Below are positions 1-8,257 of a stretch of 64,000 nt of DNA, piece by piece; positions within the stretch are counted from its first letter, which is position 1; every line of letters starts with the position of its first letter. Below the pieces are notes generated by a model. The model saw only the letters and a list, made by a program, of their open reading frames with translations, was not told the origin of the DNA and did no database searches. Made by a program: the position numbers and the translations under genes. This DNA comes from Phycisphaeraceae bacterium (GTDB lineage Bacteria; Planctomycetota; Phycisphaerae; Phycisphaerales; SM1A02), in assembly GCA_019636755.1 (NCBI GenBank), contig JAHBWZ010000003.1, positions 310,001-374,000 of the forward strand, in the 5' to 3' direction.

Positions 1-2109
1 ACGATGTCCGAGCATCGGGTTGAGTTCGTGCAGCATCGCCACGCGCTGCTGGATCTTCTTCACCGGGACACCCAGTTCCGCCGCCAGTTCCTTCTGCTGG
101 GCAGGCTCGTTGGGCAGGAACTCGTGCAGCGGCGGATCGAGCAGGCGCACCGTGACCGGCAGCCCGTTCATGGCCGTGAAGATGCCGATGAAGTCCTTCC
201 GCTGGTAGGGAAGCAGGGACTTCAGGGCGACGCGGCGATCGTGCTCGGACTCCGCCAGGATCATCTTCCGCATCGCCTTGATGCGATCGCCCTCGAAGAA
301 CATGTGCTCGGTCCGCGTGAGACCGATGCCTTCCGCGCCGAACTCCCGGGCGCGCTTCGCGTCCGCGGGCGTATCGGCATTCGTCCGGACGCCGAGCTTC
401 CGGTACCTGTCCGCCCACTTCATGATGGTCTGGAAGTCGCCGGTGAGTTTCGGCGTCGTCTTCTCGATCGCGCCGACCATGATCTCCCCGGTCGAACCGT
501 CGATCGAAAGCACCGCGTCGGGCCCGAACGTCTTCCCTCCCACCGACAGGCGCCGCGCCTTGACGTCGATCTGGAGTTCGCCCGCGCCGACGACACAGCA
601 CTTGCCCCAGCCGCGCGCCACGACCGCCGCGTGACTGGTCATGCCGCCGGTCGACGTCAGGATGCCGACGGCCAGATGCATGCCCTCCACGTCCTCCGGG
701 CTCGTCTCCTTGCGGACCAGGAGGACCTTCTCCCCGGCGCGAGCACGCTCGACGGCATCCTCCGCGGTGAACGCGAGCGTTCCGGTCGCGGCGCCGGGCG
801 ATGCCGGCAGGCCGCGGGCGATCACCTTCGCGCCCTTCTTGGCCGCGGGCGAGAAACTGGGCAGCAGCAGCTGCGTGAGGTCCTCGGCCGGAATGCGCCT
901 GAGCGCCCGCTCCTCGGTGACGAGTCCCTCCTTCACCATGTCCACCGCGATGCGCACGGCGGCGGCGCCGGTGCGCTTGCCGTTCCGCGTCTGGAGCATG
1001 TACAGCGTGCCGCGCTCGATGGTGAACTCGATGTCCTGCATGTCCAGGTAGTGGCGCTCAAGGATGTCCTTGATCTCCAGCAGCCGCGCATGGACCTTCG
1101 CGTTCCACTTCTTCATCTCCACGACCGGCCGGGGCGTGCGGATGCCGGCCACCACGTCCTCGCCCTGGGCGTTGATGAGGAACTCGCCGTAGAACTCGTT
1201 CTGGCCCGTGGAGGGATTCCGGGTGAACGCCACGCCCGTGCCGCTGTCCTCGCCCATGTTGCCGAAGACCATCGCCTGCACGTTGACCGCGGTTCCGATC
1301 AGGCCGGTGATCTCGTTGATCCGGCGGTAGACGATCGCGCGATCGCTGTTCCAGCTCCGGAAGACCGCTTCGATCGCCAGTTCGAGCTGGCGCATCGGGT
1401 CCTGCGGGAAGTCCTCGCCCACGAATTTCCGGTACACCCGGCGATAGGACTCGCAGAGACGGATCAGCCCCTCGGTCGGGACATCGGTATCCGCCTTCGC
1501 GTGGAACTGCCGCTTGATCCGGTCGAACTCCGCCTCGAACACCTCGTGGGAGACGTCCATCACGACGCCGCCGAACATGTTGATGAGCCGGCGATACGCG
1601 TCGTAGGCGAATCGATCATTGCCGGTGCGCCGCGCGAGCGCGAGGACCGTCTCGTCGGTCAGCCCGAGATTCAGCACCGTGTCCATCATGCCCGGCATCG
1701 ACACGGCCGCGCCGGACCGCACCGAGACGAGCAGCGGATCATCCCCCGATCCGAATCGCTTGCCGGTCTCCGCTTCCAGCCGGCGCATCGCCCGCGCAAC
1801 AGCTTCCATGAGACCGTCCGGCATCACGTCCCCGCCGCGCGTGTACGCGTCGCACATCTCGGTCGTGATCGTGAAGCCGGGCGGAACGGGCAGACCGATC
1901 GAACACATGTCGGCGAGATTCGCGCCCTTGCCGCCGAGGAGCAGTTTCTGATCGGCGCGGCCCTCGGAGCCGGACGGTCCGAATGAATAGACCATCCGGC
2001 CGCCGGCACCCGCGGGGCTGTCTGCCTTCGGCTCACCGGAGGCACTCGATCGGACGGAGGATCCCTTTCGTCCGCTCGAACGGACGCGCTGGGCAGGTGT
2101 GGCGGTCAT
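1..2109 (-). CDS. ppdK: Pyruvate, phosphate dikinase (C-terminus beyond left edge)
   Basis: Interconverts pyruvate, ATP and phosphate with phosphoenolpyruvate, AMP and pyrophosphate in central carbon metabolism. 703 codons are present; family members have roughly 880-950 residues, so the end of the PEP/pyruvate barrel is off the window. ATG 2109 is preceded by AAGGGAG at a 9-nt spacing. After about 38 poorly conserved residues come MVYSFG and GGKGANLADM of the ATP-grasp part. The phosphohistidine swivel motif GGMTSHAAVVARG lies near residue 490 (catalytic His about 493), and GIGLTRTEHMF, the beginning of the barrel, near residue 598. It diverges from pabB. The 703 codons read without interruption, and the family call is secure. 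Confidence 0.96.
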   Translation of the reverse strand, partial: MTATPAQRVRSSGRKGSSVRSSASGEPKADSPAGAGGRMVYSFGPSGSEGRADQKLLLGGKGANLADMCSIGLPVPPGFTITTEMCDAYTRGGDVMPDGLMEAVARAMRRLEAETGKRFGSGDDPLLVSVRSGAAVSMPGMMDTVLNLGLTDETVLALARRTGNDRFAYDAYRRLINMFGGVVMDVSHEVFEAEFDRIKRQFHAKADTDVPTEGLIRLCESYRRVYRKFVGEDFPQDPMRQLELAIEAVFRSWNSDRAIVYRRINEITGLIGTAVNVQAMVFGNMGEDSGTGVAFTRNPSTGQNEFYGEFLINAQGEDVVAGIRTPRPVVEMKKWNAKVHARLLEIKDILERHYLDMQDIEFTIERGTLYMLQTRNGKRTGAAAVRIAVDMVKEGLVTEERALRRIPAEDLTQLLLPSFSPAAKKGAKVIARGLPASPGAATGTLAFTAEDAVERARAGEKVLLVRKETSPEDVEGMHLAVGILTSTGGMTSHAAVVARGWGKCCVVGAGELQIDVKARRLSVGGKTFGPDAVLSIDGSTGEIMVGAIEKTTPKLTGDFQTIMKWADRYRKLGVRTNADTPADAKRAREFGAEGIGLTRTEHMFFEGDRIKAMRKMILAESEHDRRVALKSLLPYQRKDFIGIFTAMNGLPVTVRLLDPPLHEFLPNEPAQQKELAAELGVPVKKIQQRVAMLHELNPMLGHR

Positions 2110-2278
2110 CGGCGCAATCTCCCTTGCGTGCCGTCTCTGCGCGGCCGCAGGCATGGTGTCGATCGGTGTATCGGTCGTGGGGGCGTTCCGGCTGCTGTCG
2201 ATGATCCGGACCCTCCGGCCGCGCATCGCCGGAGCGGACGCGGCCGGCGACCGGGGACCGATCAGCGCCGAAGCGGCG

Positions 2279-2305
2279 ATTGTAGCGAGCCGACGGTGCC
2301 TGTCC
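2279..2305 (-). promoter_or_regulatory. Possible ppdK promoter overlapping a repeat-motif copy
   Basis: On the minus strand TACAAT (2284-2279) is a good -10 hexamer. GGGACA (2305-2300) is a weak -35 at a short 15-nt spacing. The implied leader to ATG 2109 is about 160 nt. The GGGACA belongs to a copy of the GTGCCTGTCCC motif also found in the repeat arrays near 8-10 kb. This is inference from consensus only. Confidence 0.35.
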
Positions 2306-2327
2306 CGTGCCCGCACCTGTCCCGTGC
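2296..2327 (+). repeat. Two tandem copies of the GTGCCTGTCCC-type repeat motif
   Basis: GTGCCTGTCCCGTGC at 2296-2310 is followed after 2 nt by GCACCTGTCCCGTGC at 2313-2327. The core GTGCCTGTCCC is the same as in the arrays flanking the RAYT gene. These copies sit in the 315-bp gap between the divergent ppdK and pabB genes; nothing else in that gap was recognised apart from promoter-like hexamers. Confidence 0.6.
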
Positions 2328-2424
2328 CGGGAGCCGATGCGCGGCCGCCGGATCCGGCAGGACCGCGGGAGACGGAGCCGGGTCGACGCGCGTCGACCCG
2401 TGTTCGGCTACGCTCGACCCTCCG

Positions 2425-3924
2425 ATGTGCCCGCATGGTGCCGACGTCCTTCGACCGCCGCCGGAACCGGTCGGCCGGATCGAACATCCCCCGCGCCCGG
2501 CATCGCCGCCGTCGCTCGCCGATCTCATCCGGCGATGGCCGAGGAACCGGCCCCTGCTCTGCGCCCGGTGGCTCTCCTCCACGGACACGCCCGTCGAGGC
2601 GCTCGGCGTGACGCCCGGCCAGGTCATCACGGTCCGGTCCGGCGATCCGGATCCCCTCGCGGCGCTCCGCCCGGTCTTCACGCGGGAGGTCGGCCGGCAC
2701 GCCGCCGTCGGGCCACCCGGGGAGACCGCCCGGATCGCATCGGGACACACGGCCGGTCCGCGACGGTCGACCGGCGACCGCGCTCGCATCCCGGAGCCGG
2801 TCGGCGCGTGGTTCGGAGGCCTGTCGTACGAACTGGGGCGGATGCTCGAGCCGGCCGCGGCACACCGCGGCGCTCAGGCGACGGACCGCCCCACGGCGAG
2901 CGCCGACCCGGTTGCGGTCTGGATCCGATGCCGGGAACTGCTCATCCGCCACGGAGACGGGCCCTGGTGCGCCACCGGCGATGAGAGCACGGCCGTTCTC
3001 CGCGCGGTGAGCACGACACCGGCACCGGCGCGCACGGCATGGCGCTGGCGCGCCGAGGGCCCGGAGACATGCACGCCGGATCGCCCGACCTACCTCGACG
3101 CGGCGCACTCGATCCTCGGCCTGATTCGCGCGGGTGACGTCTACCAGGTGAACCTGACCAGGCGCGTCACGATTCCCTTCTCCGGCTCCACCCGCGGATT
3201 CGCCGCGGCGGCGTTCGATGTCGCCGACCCGCGTCACGGTGCGGTCCTCGAACTGCCCGACGGGCGCGTGGTCGTCTCGCTGAGCCCGGAACTCTTCCTT
3301 GACCTGGATCCGGAGTCGCGCCGTGTGCGCACGCGACCGATCAAGGGAACCCGCCCGGCGGCGGCTCGCGCCGAGGATCGCGATGCCGGCGAGCGCGACC
3401 TGCGTCACTCCGACAAGGATGCCGCGGAACTCACGATGATCGTCGACCTGATGCGCAATGATCTTGCACGCGTCTGCGCTCCCGGATCCGTGCGGGTCTC
3501 GCGGGAACGCTTCATCGAGACGCACCCGACCGTGCATCATGCCGCGGCCGAGATCGAGGGCCGGCTCCGCCCTGACGCCGACGCCGCGGACCTGCTCCGT
3601 GCAACGTTTCCGGCCGGATCGATCACAGGCGCGCCGAAGATCCGCGCCATGCAGGTGATCGAGTCGATGGAACCGACACCGCGCGGGCTCTACTGCGGCG
3701 CGATCGGCGTGGTGACCGACGACGGCGGCGTCCATCTCAATGTCGCCATCCGGACGGCGGTTCTGTCCGGGACGCGCACGCGCGGGGCGCCTGGCGGGTT
3801 CAGGGGTGCCCTGGTGTACGGGACGGGTGGCGGCATCGTCGCGGATTCTGAACCCGCGGCGGAGTTCCTCGAAACAGAGCACAAGCGACGTGTCCTGGAC
3901 CTGGCGCTCGGCGCCGGCGCCTGA
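2425..3924 (+). CDS. pabB: Aminodeoxychorismate synthase component I
   Basis: Makes 4-amino-4-deoxychorismate from chorismate for folate synthesis, normally with a PabA glutaminase, which is not seen in this window. The protein has 499 residues. The C-terminal chorismate-binding domain begins around YLDAAHSILGLIRAGDVYQVNLTRR. It contains TRPIKGTRPAA with Lys about 307: PIKGT is the signature that separates PabB, which uses this Lys, from anthranilate synthase TrpE (PIAGT). Later motifs SITGAPKIRAMQVIE and GALVYGTGGGIVADSEP complete the active site. ATG 2425 was chosen because coding character begins there; TACGCT lies 10 nt upstream, so the leader would be only a few nucleotides. The upstream in-frame extension lacks conserved residues. 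Confidence 0.9.
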   Translation: MCPHGADVLRPPPEPVGRIEHPPRPASPPSLADLIRRWPRNRPLLCARWLSSTDTPVEALGVTPGQVITVRSGDPDPLAALRPVFTREVGRHAAVGPPGETARIASGHTAGPRRSTGDRARIPEPVGAWFGGLSYELGRMLEPAAAHRGAQATDRPTASADPVAVWIRCRELLIRHGDGPWCATGDESTAVLRAVSTTPAPARTAWRWRAEGPETCTPDRPTYLDAAHSILGLIRAGDVYQVNLTRRVTIPFSGSTRGFAAAAFDVADPRHGAVLELPDGRVVVSLSPELFLDLDPESRRVRTRPIKGTRPAAARAEDRDAGERDLRHSDKDAAELTMIVDLMRNDLARVCAPGSVRVSRERFIETHPTVHHAAAEIEGRLRPDADAADLLRATFPAGSITGAPKIRAMQVIESMEPTPRGLYCGAIGVVTDDGGVHLNVAIRTAVLSGTRTRGAPGGFRGALVYGTGGGIVADSEPAAEFLETEHKRRVLDLALGAGA

Positions 3925-4220
3925 GTCGCAGGACCCAGCCTCCGGCGACATGCGTGCATCGCGCGGATCATGTCGGCGGCACGCGGTCGCGCCTGCGCTG
4001 TCCATACGTCACGGTCCGTCCACCGCCGTGACGGGATGTCGCGGGCGGATGCATCGCATCCGCGACGATTTTCCCGCATCGATGGCTGGCCCCCGACCGG
4101 CAGGGTGGTACCTTGGGGGGGCATGGCCCGGCCGACCGTCGGGTCGCCGACGCGGGGCGGACCCACGGGTCACGGTCCGCATTCCAGATCCGTTCACGAG
4201 TCCAGGCGGAGGTCTGATCC

Positions 4221-6827
4221 ATGCGACCGACGATCTCGAACCGTCACCGACGGTGTTCAGCCGCAGCAGCCGCGGTGTGCGCGCTCGCCGTGGTCCCATG
4301 CATGCAAGGCCTGAACGCCCGGTCCGCCGCTGCCGAGCGCCCGGTGGCGGACGGTCGATCGGACCGGGCGCCTGGTCCGGTCGCGCCGGCGGGCGATGCT
4401 GCGGCGCAGGATCATCGGGCCGCGGGGACATGCACGCCGCAGTGGGTGCCGACCTTCGGGCACGGGCCGGGGATCGATGTCGACATCAACGCGTTTGCCG
4501 TCTTCGATGATGGATCCGGTGCGCGGCTCTTCGCCGCGGGCGACTCCTGGCTGGGTGTCGTGGTGTGGGACGGTGCATCGTGGTCGTCCATCGGCAGCGG
4601 CATTCTGGATCCGGTGCATGCGCTCGCCGTCTTCGACGACGGCACGGGTCCGGCCCTGTACGTCGGCGGCGAATTCAAGTCTGCTGCTGGCGAGTCCTGG
4701 CCGTATCTCGTCAAGTGGGATGGTTCGACGTGGTCGCCGGTCGGCGGTGGGACAGACGGCCCGGTGCACGCGCTCACCGTTTTTGACGACTTCATGGGCG
4801 GCGGCCCCAGGCTCTATGCGGGTGGGATCTTCCACACCGCCGGTGGAGTGCCGGCGGCGTACCTGGCGCGGTGGGATGGCACATCCTGGTCGCCCGTGGG
4901 CGGCGGGGCCGACGGACCGGTCTTTGCTCTCAAGGCGTTCATGGACCCGTTCTTCGGACCGGGGCTGGTCGTGGGCGGCGCATTCCAGCAGGCGGGCGGC
5001 GTCCTGGCGAACGCCATCGCGCGATGGAACGGTACGGCGTGGTCGGCGTTCCACACCGGGATGAACATGGCGGTACGCGTGCTGGAGGTGTTCGACGATG
5101 GCGCGGGCCATGGTCCTGCGCTGTATGCCGGTGGAGAGTTCACAACGGCAAGCGGCAGCGTCGCTGCGACCCACATTGCACGGTGGGGTGGTCACGGCGG
5201 TCTGAATCAGTGGTTCCCGATGGGCAACCCGATGAGTGGCTGGGGCATGAACAACGTGGTGCGTGCACTGGCGGTGTACGACGACGGCACTGGACCGGCG
5301 CTGTATGCGGGCGGCAGGTTCACGATTGCCGGAGGCGTGGCAGTCTCACGTGTGGCGCGGTGGAGCGGTACACATTTCTCGGGAACGTGGTCGTCCGTCG
5401 GCGGCGGCGTCGGTGACGGGAGTCAGCAGAGGGTCGGTGCGCTGGTCCCGTTCAGCGGCCCCGATGGGACGGTGCTCTATGCCGGAGGGTATTTCACGGT
5501 GGCGGGAGGCCATCCGGCGCAGAACGTCGCCACATGGGACGGTTCCGCGTGGGATGGGCTGGGTTCGGGTCTCGACTCGACGGTGCTGGCCCTGACCGTC
5601 TTCGACGATGGAGCAGGCGGTGGTCCAGCGCTCTGCGCCGGTGGATCCTTCCTGGGTGCGGATGGTGTCCTCCTCAACCGCATCGGGCGATGGGACGGCG
5701 CGGCGTGGTCGCCGCTGGGCAGTGGCATGAACCTCAGTGTCTTCGCACTGGTGGCCGTCTCGGAGAACGAACCCGGCGGCCCCGCGCTCGTTGCCGGTGG
5801 CAGTTTCACGAACGCGGGAGGCGTTCCGGCGAATCGGATCGCGCGGTGGGACGGATCCGCATGGTCGGCGCTGGGCAGCGGCATGACCGGGGCGGTGCTG
5901 GCACTCGCGATGTTCGACGATGGCTCGGGCGCAGGCCCGCAACTCTACGCCGCCGGGTCGTTCGCCAATGCGGGCGGCGTGCCCGCGAATCGGATCGCAC
6001 GATGGGACGGGAGCGCGTGGTCGCCGGTCGGCGGCGGAATCACCTCAGCGGCCGCGTTCGTGTACGCGCTCACCGTTCATGACGACGGGAGCGGCGGTGG
6101 TCCGGCGCTGTATGCAGGCGGGTGGTTCACGAGCGCCGCAGGCAGCCCGGCGAACTTCGTGGCGAAGTGGGACGGCGTTCAGTGGTCGCCGCTGGGGAGC
6201 GGCGTCAACAGCGCGGTGAGTGCGATGCACAGCGCGGGAGGCGCGCTGTATGTGGCCGGGAGCTTCACGACCGCGGGCGGAGCGCCGGCGCTGCGTGTCG
6301 CGCGGTGGGAAGACGGTCAGTGGTTCCCCGTCGGCGGCGGCATGCCGGAGGGCTTCCAGACCGTCCAGGCACTCGCGCGCTTCAACGACGGCACCGGGGA
6401 CGGCCCGGCGCTGTACGCGGGCGGCACGTTCACGATGACCGGCGATGGGCCCGCGTCGCGGATCGCGCGCTGGGACGGCTCGACATGGTCGTCGCTGGGC
6501 GACGGCGTGGACGACGACGTCTTCGCGCTGACCGTCTTCGATGACGGGCTGGAAGACGCGCCGTCGCTCTTCGTCGGCGGGGCATTCACCGGCGAGTACG
6601 CGGGAGACAGTTTCCTGGCGAAGTGGTCAGGCTGTGCACTCCCGGTGATCGAGTGCCTGGCGGATCTTGACGGGTCGGGCACCGTCGACTTCAACGATCT
6701 CCTGGTGCTTCTGGGCGCCTGGGGTCCGTGCAAGGCGCCGTGTCCCCAGGACCTGGACGGCTCCGGCGTGGTCGACTTCAATGACCTGCTGGAACTCCTG
6801 GGCGCGTGGGGGTCGTGCGAGGAGTGA
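4221..6827 (+). CDS. Secreted 14-repeat protein with C-terminal dockerin-like repeats
   Basis: ATG 4221 follows GGAGG at an 8-nt spacing. Residues 1-30 look like a signal peptide (basic start, then an Ala/Val-rich stretch). About 14 repeats of 45-55 residues follow (roughly residues 85-800), each with the pattern LYAGGxFTxAGG...IARWDGSxWSPLGSGM, usually preceded by LTVFDDGxGxGPA. Such WDG-x-W repeats suggest a beta-propeller-like surface protein, but the fold is inferred. The C-terminus has two Cys-bounded DLDGSGxVDFNDLLxLLGAWG repeats (about 809-866), the short 'GC-type' dockerin-like anchor common in Phycisphaerae exported proteins; the DxDGSG loops resemble calcium-binding EF-hand loops. 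No enzyme motif is visible. It stands alone between pabB and a convergent gene. Confidence 0.85.
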   Translation: MRPTISNRHRRCSAAAAAVCALAVVPCMQGLNARSAAAERPVADGRSDRAPGPVAPAGDAAAQDHRAAGTCTPQWVPTFGHGPGIDVDINAFAVFDDGSGARLFAAGDSWLGVVVWDGASWSSIGSGILDPVHALAVFDDGTGPALYVGGEFKSAAGESWPYLVKWDGSTWSPVGGGTDGPVHALTVFDDFMGGGPRLYAGGIFHTAGGVPAAYLARWDGTSWSPVGGGADGPVFALKAFMDPFFGPGLVVGGAFQQAGGVLANAIARWNGTAWSAFHTGMNMAVRVLEVFDDGAGHGPALYAGGEFTTASGSVAATHIARWGGHGGLNQWFPMGNPMSGWGMNNVVRALAVYDDGTGPALYAGGRFTIAGGVAVSRVARWSGTHFSGTWSSVGGGVGDGSQQRVGALVPFSGPDGTVLYAGGYFTVAGGHPAQNVATWDGSAWDGLGSGLDSTVLALTVFDDGAGGGPALCAGGSFLGADGVLLNRIGRWDGAAWSPLGSGMNLSVFALVAVSENEPGGPALVAGGSFTNAGGVPANRIARWDGSAWSALGSGMTGAVLALAMFDDGSGAGPQLYAAGSFANAGGVPANRIARWDGSAWSPVGGGITSAAAFVYALTVHDDGSGGGPALYAGGWFTSAAGSPANFVAKWDGVQWSPLGSGVNSAVSAMHSAGGALYVAGSFTTAGGAPALRVARWEDGQWFPVGGGMPEGFQTVQALARFNDGTGDGPALYAGGTFTMTGDGPASRIARWDGSTWSSLGDGVDDDVFALTVFDDGLEDAPSLFVGGAFTGEYAGDSFLAKWSGCALPVIECLADLDGSGTVDFNDLLVLLGAWGPCKAPCPQDLDGSGVVDFNDLLELLGAWGSCEE

Positions 6828-6846
6828 CCGCGCGGAGTGCGCGCGG
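6828..6846. terminator. Hairpin between convergent genes
   Basis: CCGCGCG (6828-6834) pairs perfectly with CGCGCGG (6840-6846) around a 5-nt loop, directly after the stop codon of the 14-repeat protein. There is no T-run, so intrinsic termination is uncertain. Confidence 0.4.
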
Positions 6847-6894
6847 TGACGTGCGTGCGCCGGGATCTGCGTGACGGTGCACGCTGCGCCGTGA

Positions 6895-7293
6895 TCACGC
6901 CCGCGACCGGAAGGGCCGGCGAAGATCAGCACGTCGGACGGCAAGGCGACGGGCGAGCGAGCGCGCCTGCTGCATGAGGCGTCCGGCGGTCGCCGGGTCG
7001 GCGTAGCCCAGGTCCTGCGCCAGTTCGAGGAGTGACTCGGTCTCCGCGGCGCTTCCGCAGGCGATGTCGATAAAGCGAGCCTGGTCGACCGGGAGGGAGC
7101 GCCCGGTTGCCTCGGCGATGTTCGCGGCGATCGAGATCGACGCCTTCCGCAACTGGAGCGCGAGCGCGAAGCGTTCGTCGGGCGGGAACGTCGGGAGCGG
7201 ACGGCGCGCGGCGAGCAGGGCGTAGACGCCGGCGATGAGGGACCGGGCACGCTGGTACTCGTCGCAGGAGCGGAAGTCCTCTGTGAGCGTCAT
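6895..7293 (-). CDS. Four-helix bundle protein (S23-like family)
   Basis: 132 residues. The pattern FRSCDEYQRARSLIAGVYAL ... LALQLRKASISIAANIAEATGR ... FIDIACGSAAETESLLELAQDLGY matches the small four-helix-bundle family first seen as intervening-sequence-encoded proteins in 23S rRNA genes; its molecular role is unknown. ATG 7293 was preferred to a start 24 codons upstream because the family match begins there and TACCCT lies 7 nt upstream, the leaderless arrangement seen elsewhere in this window. It borders an IS3 remnant, consistent with accessory DNA. Confidence 0.85.
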   Translation of the reverse strand: MTLTEDFRSCDEYQRARSLIAGVYALLAARRPLPTFPPDERFALALQLRKASISIAANIAEATGRSLPVDQARFIDIACGSAAETESLLELAQDLGYADPATAGRLMQQARSLARRLAVRRADLRRPFRSRA

Positions 7294-7300
7294 CGCGTGC

Positions 7301-7306
7301 AGGGTA
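7301..7306 (-). promoter_or_regulatory. -10 hexamer 7 nt before the four-helix-bundle start
   Basis: TACCCT fits TANNNT and ends 7 nt before ATG 7293, so transcription would begin at or next to the start codon. No clear -35 is visible. Confidence 0.35.
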
Positions 7307-7417
7307 TGTGCCCCGCGTCGTCCGACGGGATCCTGTGGCGGAATGGCGCACGGTCCGGCGCACAACTCGACGGCCAGCCGGTCGCGTGGGGTGCCTGTGT
7401 GTCGGGGAAGCCACTGT

Positions 7418-7454
7418 TCGCGCGGGGCATGTGAGGAGGCGGTGATGAAGGTGC
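7418..7454. repeat. Left copy of a 37-bp imperfect direct repeat
   Basis: Matches 9451-9487 at 30 of 37 positions in the same orientation, with no gaps; shared blocks include TCGCGC and GGTGATGAA. It lies just 3' of the IS3 remnant. A REP-like GTGCCTGTGTGTC precedes it at 7391. Confidence 0.6.
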
Positions 7455-7777
7455 AGCGCGGTGGGTGTGAGGGAGCCGAGCGCCAGGTGCATGTGCCGGC
7501 GGTTGGCGCAGAACTTGATGTATCTGCATGTGCTCTGCCGGACCGACTCCACGTCGGCGAAGCGGCGGTGCCGGATCCATTCGTTCTTGTACGAGCCGAA
7601 GAAGCGTTCCGCGCAGCCGTTGTCCCAGCAGTTGCCCAGGCGGCTCATGCTGTACTCGATCCCGGCGGCCTCGAGCCGAAGCCGATGGACCGTGGCTGTA
7701 CAGGTCGAGCCACGTTCAGGGTGGTACAGCAGCCCCGGCAACCTCTGAGTGCGTTCCATCGAGGGCAGCGCCCTCAC
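7442..7777 (-). pseudogene. IS3-family transposase OrfB, C-terminal remnant
   Basis: About 112 residues of the rve/DDE integrase core survive: LLYHPERGSTCTATVHRL, SMSRLGNCWDNGCAERFFGSYKNEW, and the closing ALGSLTPTAL. Intact OrfB has about 270-300 residues, so roughly the first 60% is missing. The usual HSDRGS catalytic motif reads HPERGS (Asp to Glu), while the final catalytic Glu (CAERFF) is kept. The open frame continues leftward without a natural end, overlapping the four-helix-bundle gene, which also points to decay. The homology stops near 7.78 kb, next to the left repeat array, so the element may have been broken there. Confidence 0.75.
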
Positions 7778-7841
7778 TTGAATCCCCTTGAGTACTGAGC
7801 AAGCAGGAGTCCCCGGCCACAGGCGGCGCGACGCGGCTGGA

Positions 7842-8005
7842 GGTGTAGGACAGGGGCAGAGGCGTAACAGAGGCGTAGCACAGAGGCGTAGGACGGAGGC
7901 GTGGCGTAGGGCGTGGCGTAGGACACGTGGCGTAGGACAGGCACTCGCCTCGGCGTAGCCCCGGCGTAGCCCGGCGTAGGACGGCGTAGGACAGGCACTC
8001 GCCCG
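7842..8005. repeat. Left REP-like array (GGCGTAGGAC units)
   Basis: About ten irregular copies of GGCGTAGNNC, including two full GTAGGACAGGCACTCGC units at 7932-7948 and 7986-8002 and an outlying GTGTAGGACAGGGGC near 7842. Read on the minus strand the unit is GCGAGTGCCTGTCCTAC, almost identical to the unit of the right array, so the two arrays face each other around the RAYT gene. The 5' GTAG tetranucleotide is the hallmark of REP sequences used by RAYT enzymes. The array is not CRISPR-like: spacing is irregular and there are no unique spacers of fixed length. Confidence 0.75.
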
Positions 8006-8257
8006 GGCGTGGCGCCCCGATGTGGTCGTTCTGCTGGTCGTTCTGCGGCTCCCGTGCCCCTCGTGGCACCATCAGCACGCCTGGCTGAGCGCGCGCCATC
8101 GCCGCATCGCGGCGCATACGCCGCGAGTCCGGCGGTGGATCAGTTGCATGTGACCGCGCGCCTGCGCTCGGCGCGCATGGATCGCCCCGCGGCGCTTCGC
8201 CGCGGAGGTCGCGGTGATCCCGAGGTGTCCGGATTGTCCGGCGTACCGTCGACGCGG
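8006..8257. other. Non-coding stretch between left array and RAYT gene
   Basis: Contains a perfect tandem duplication of the 12-mer TGGTCGTTCTGC at 8023-8046 and a hairpin-forming CCGCGGC-GCTTC-GCCGCGG segment near 8192-8210. The segment directly after it shares a stretch with 44150-44172. No convincing gene was seen. Confidence 0.4.

Noticed and set aside
4-1986. Long plus-strand open frame of 660 codons
   Set aside because: It is the antisense shadow of ppdK: the minus strand encodes all the dikinase motifs without interruption, and the plus-strand product has no recognisable features.
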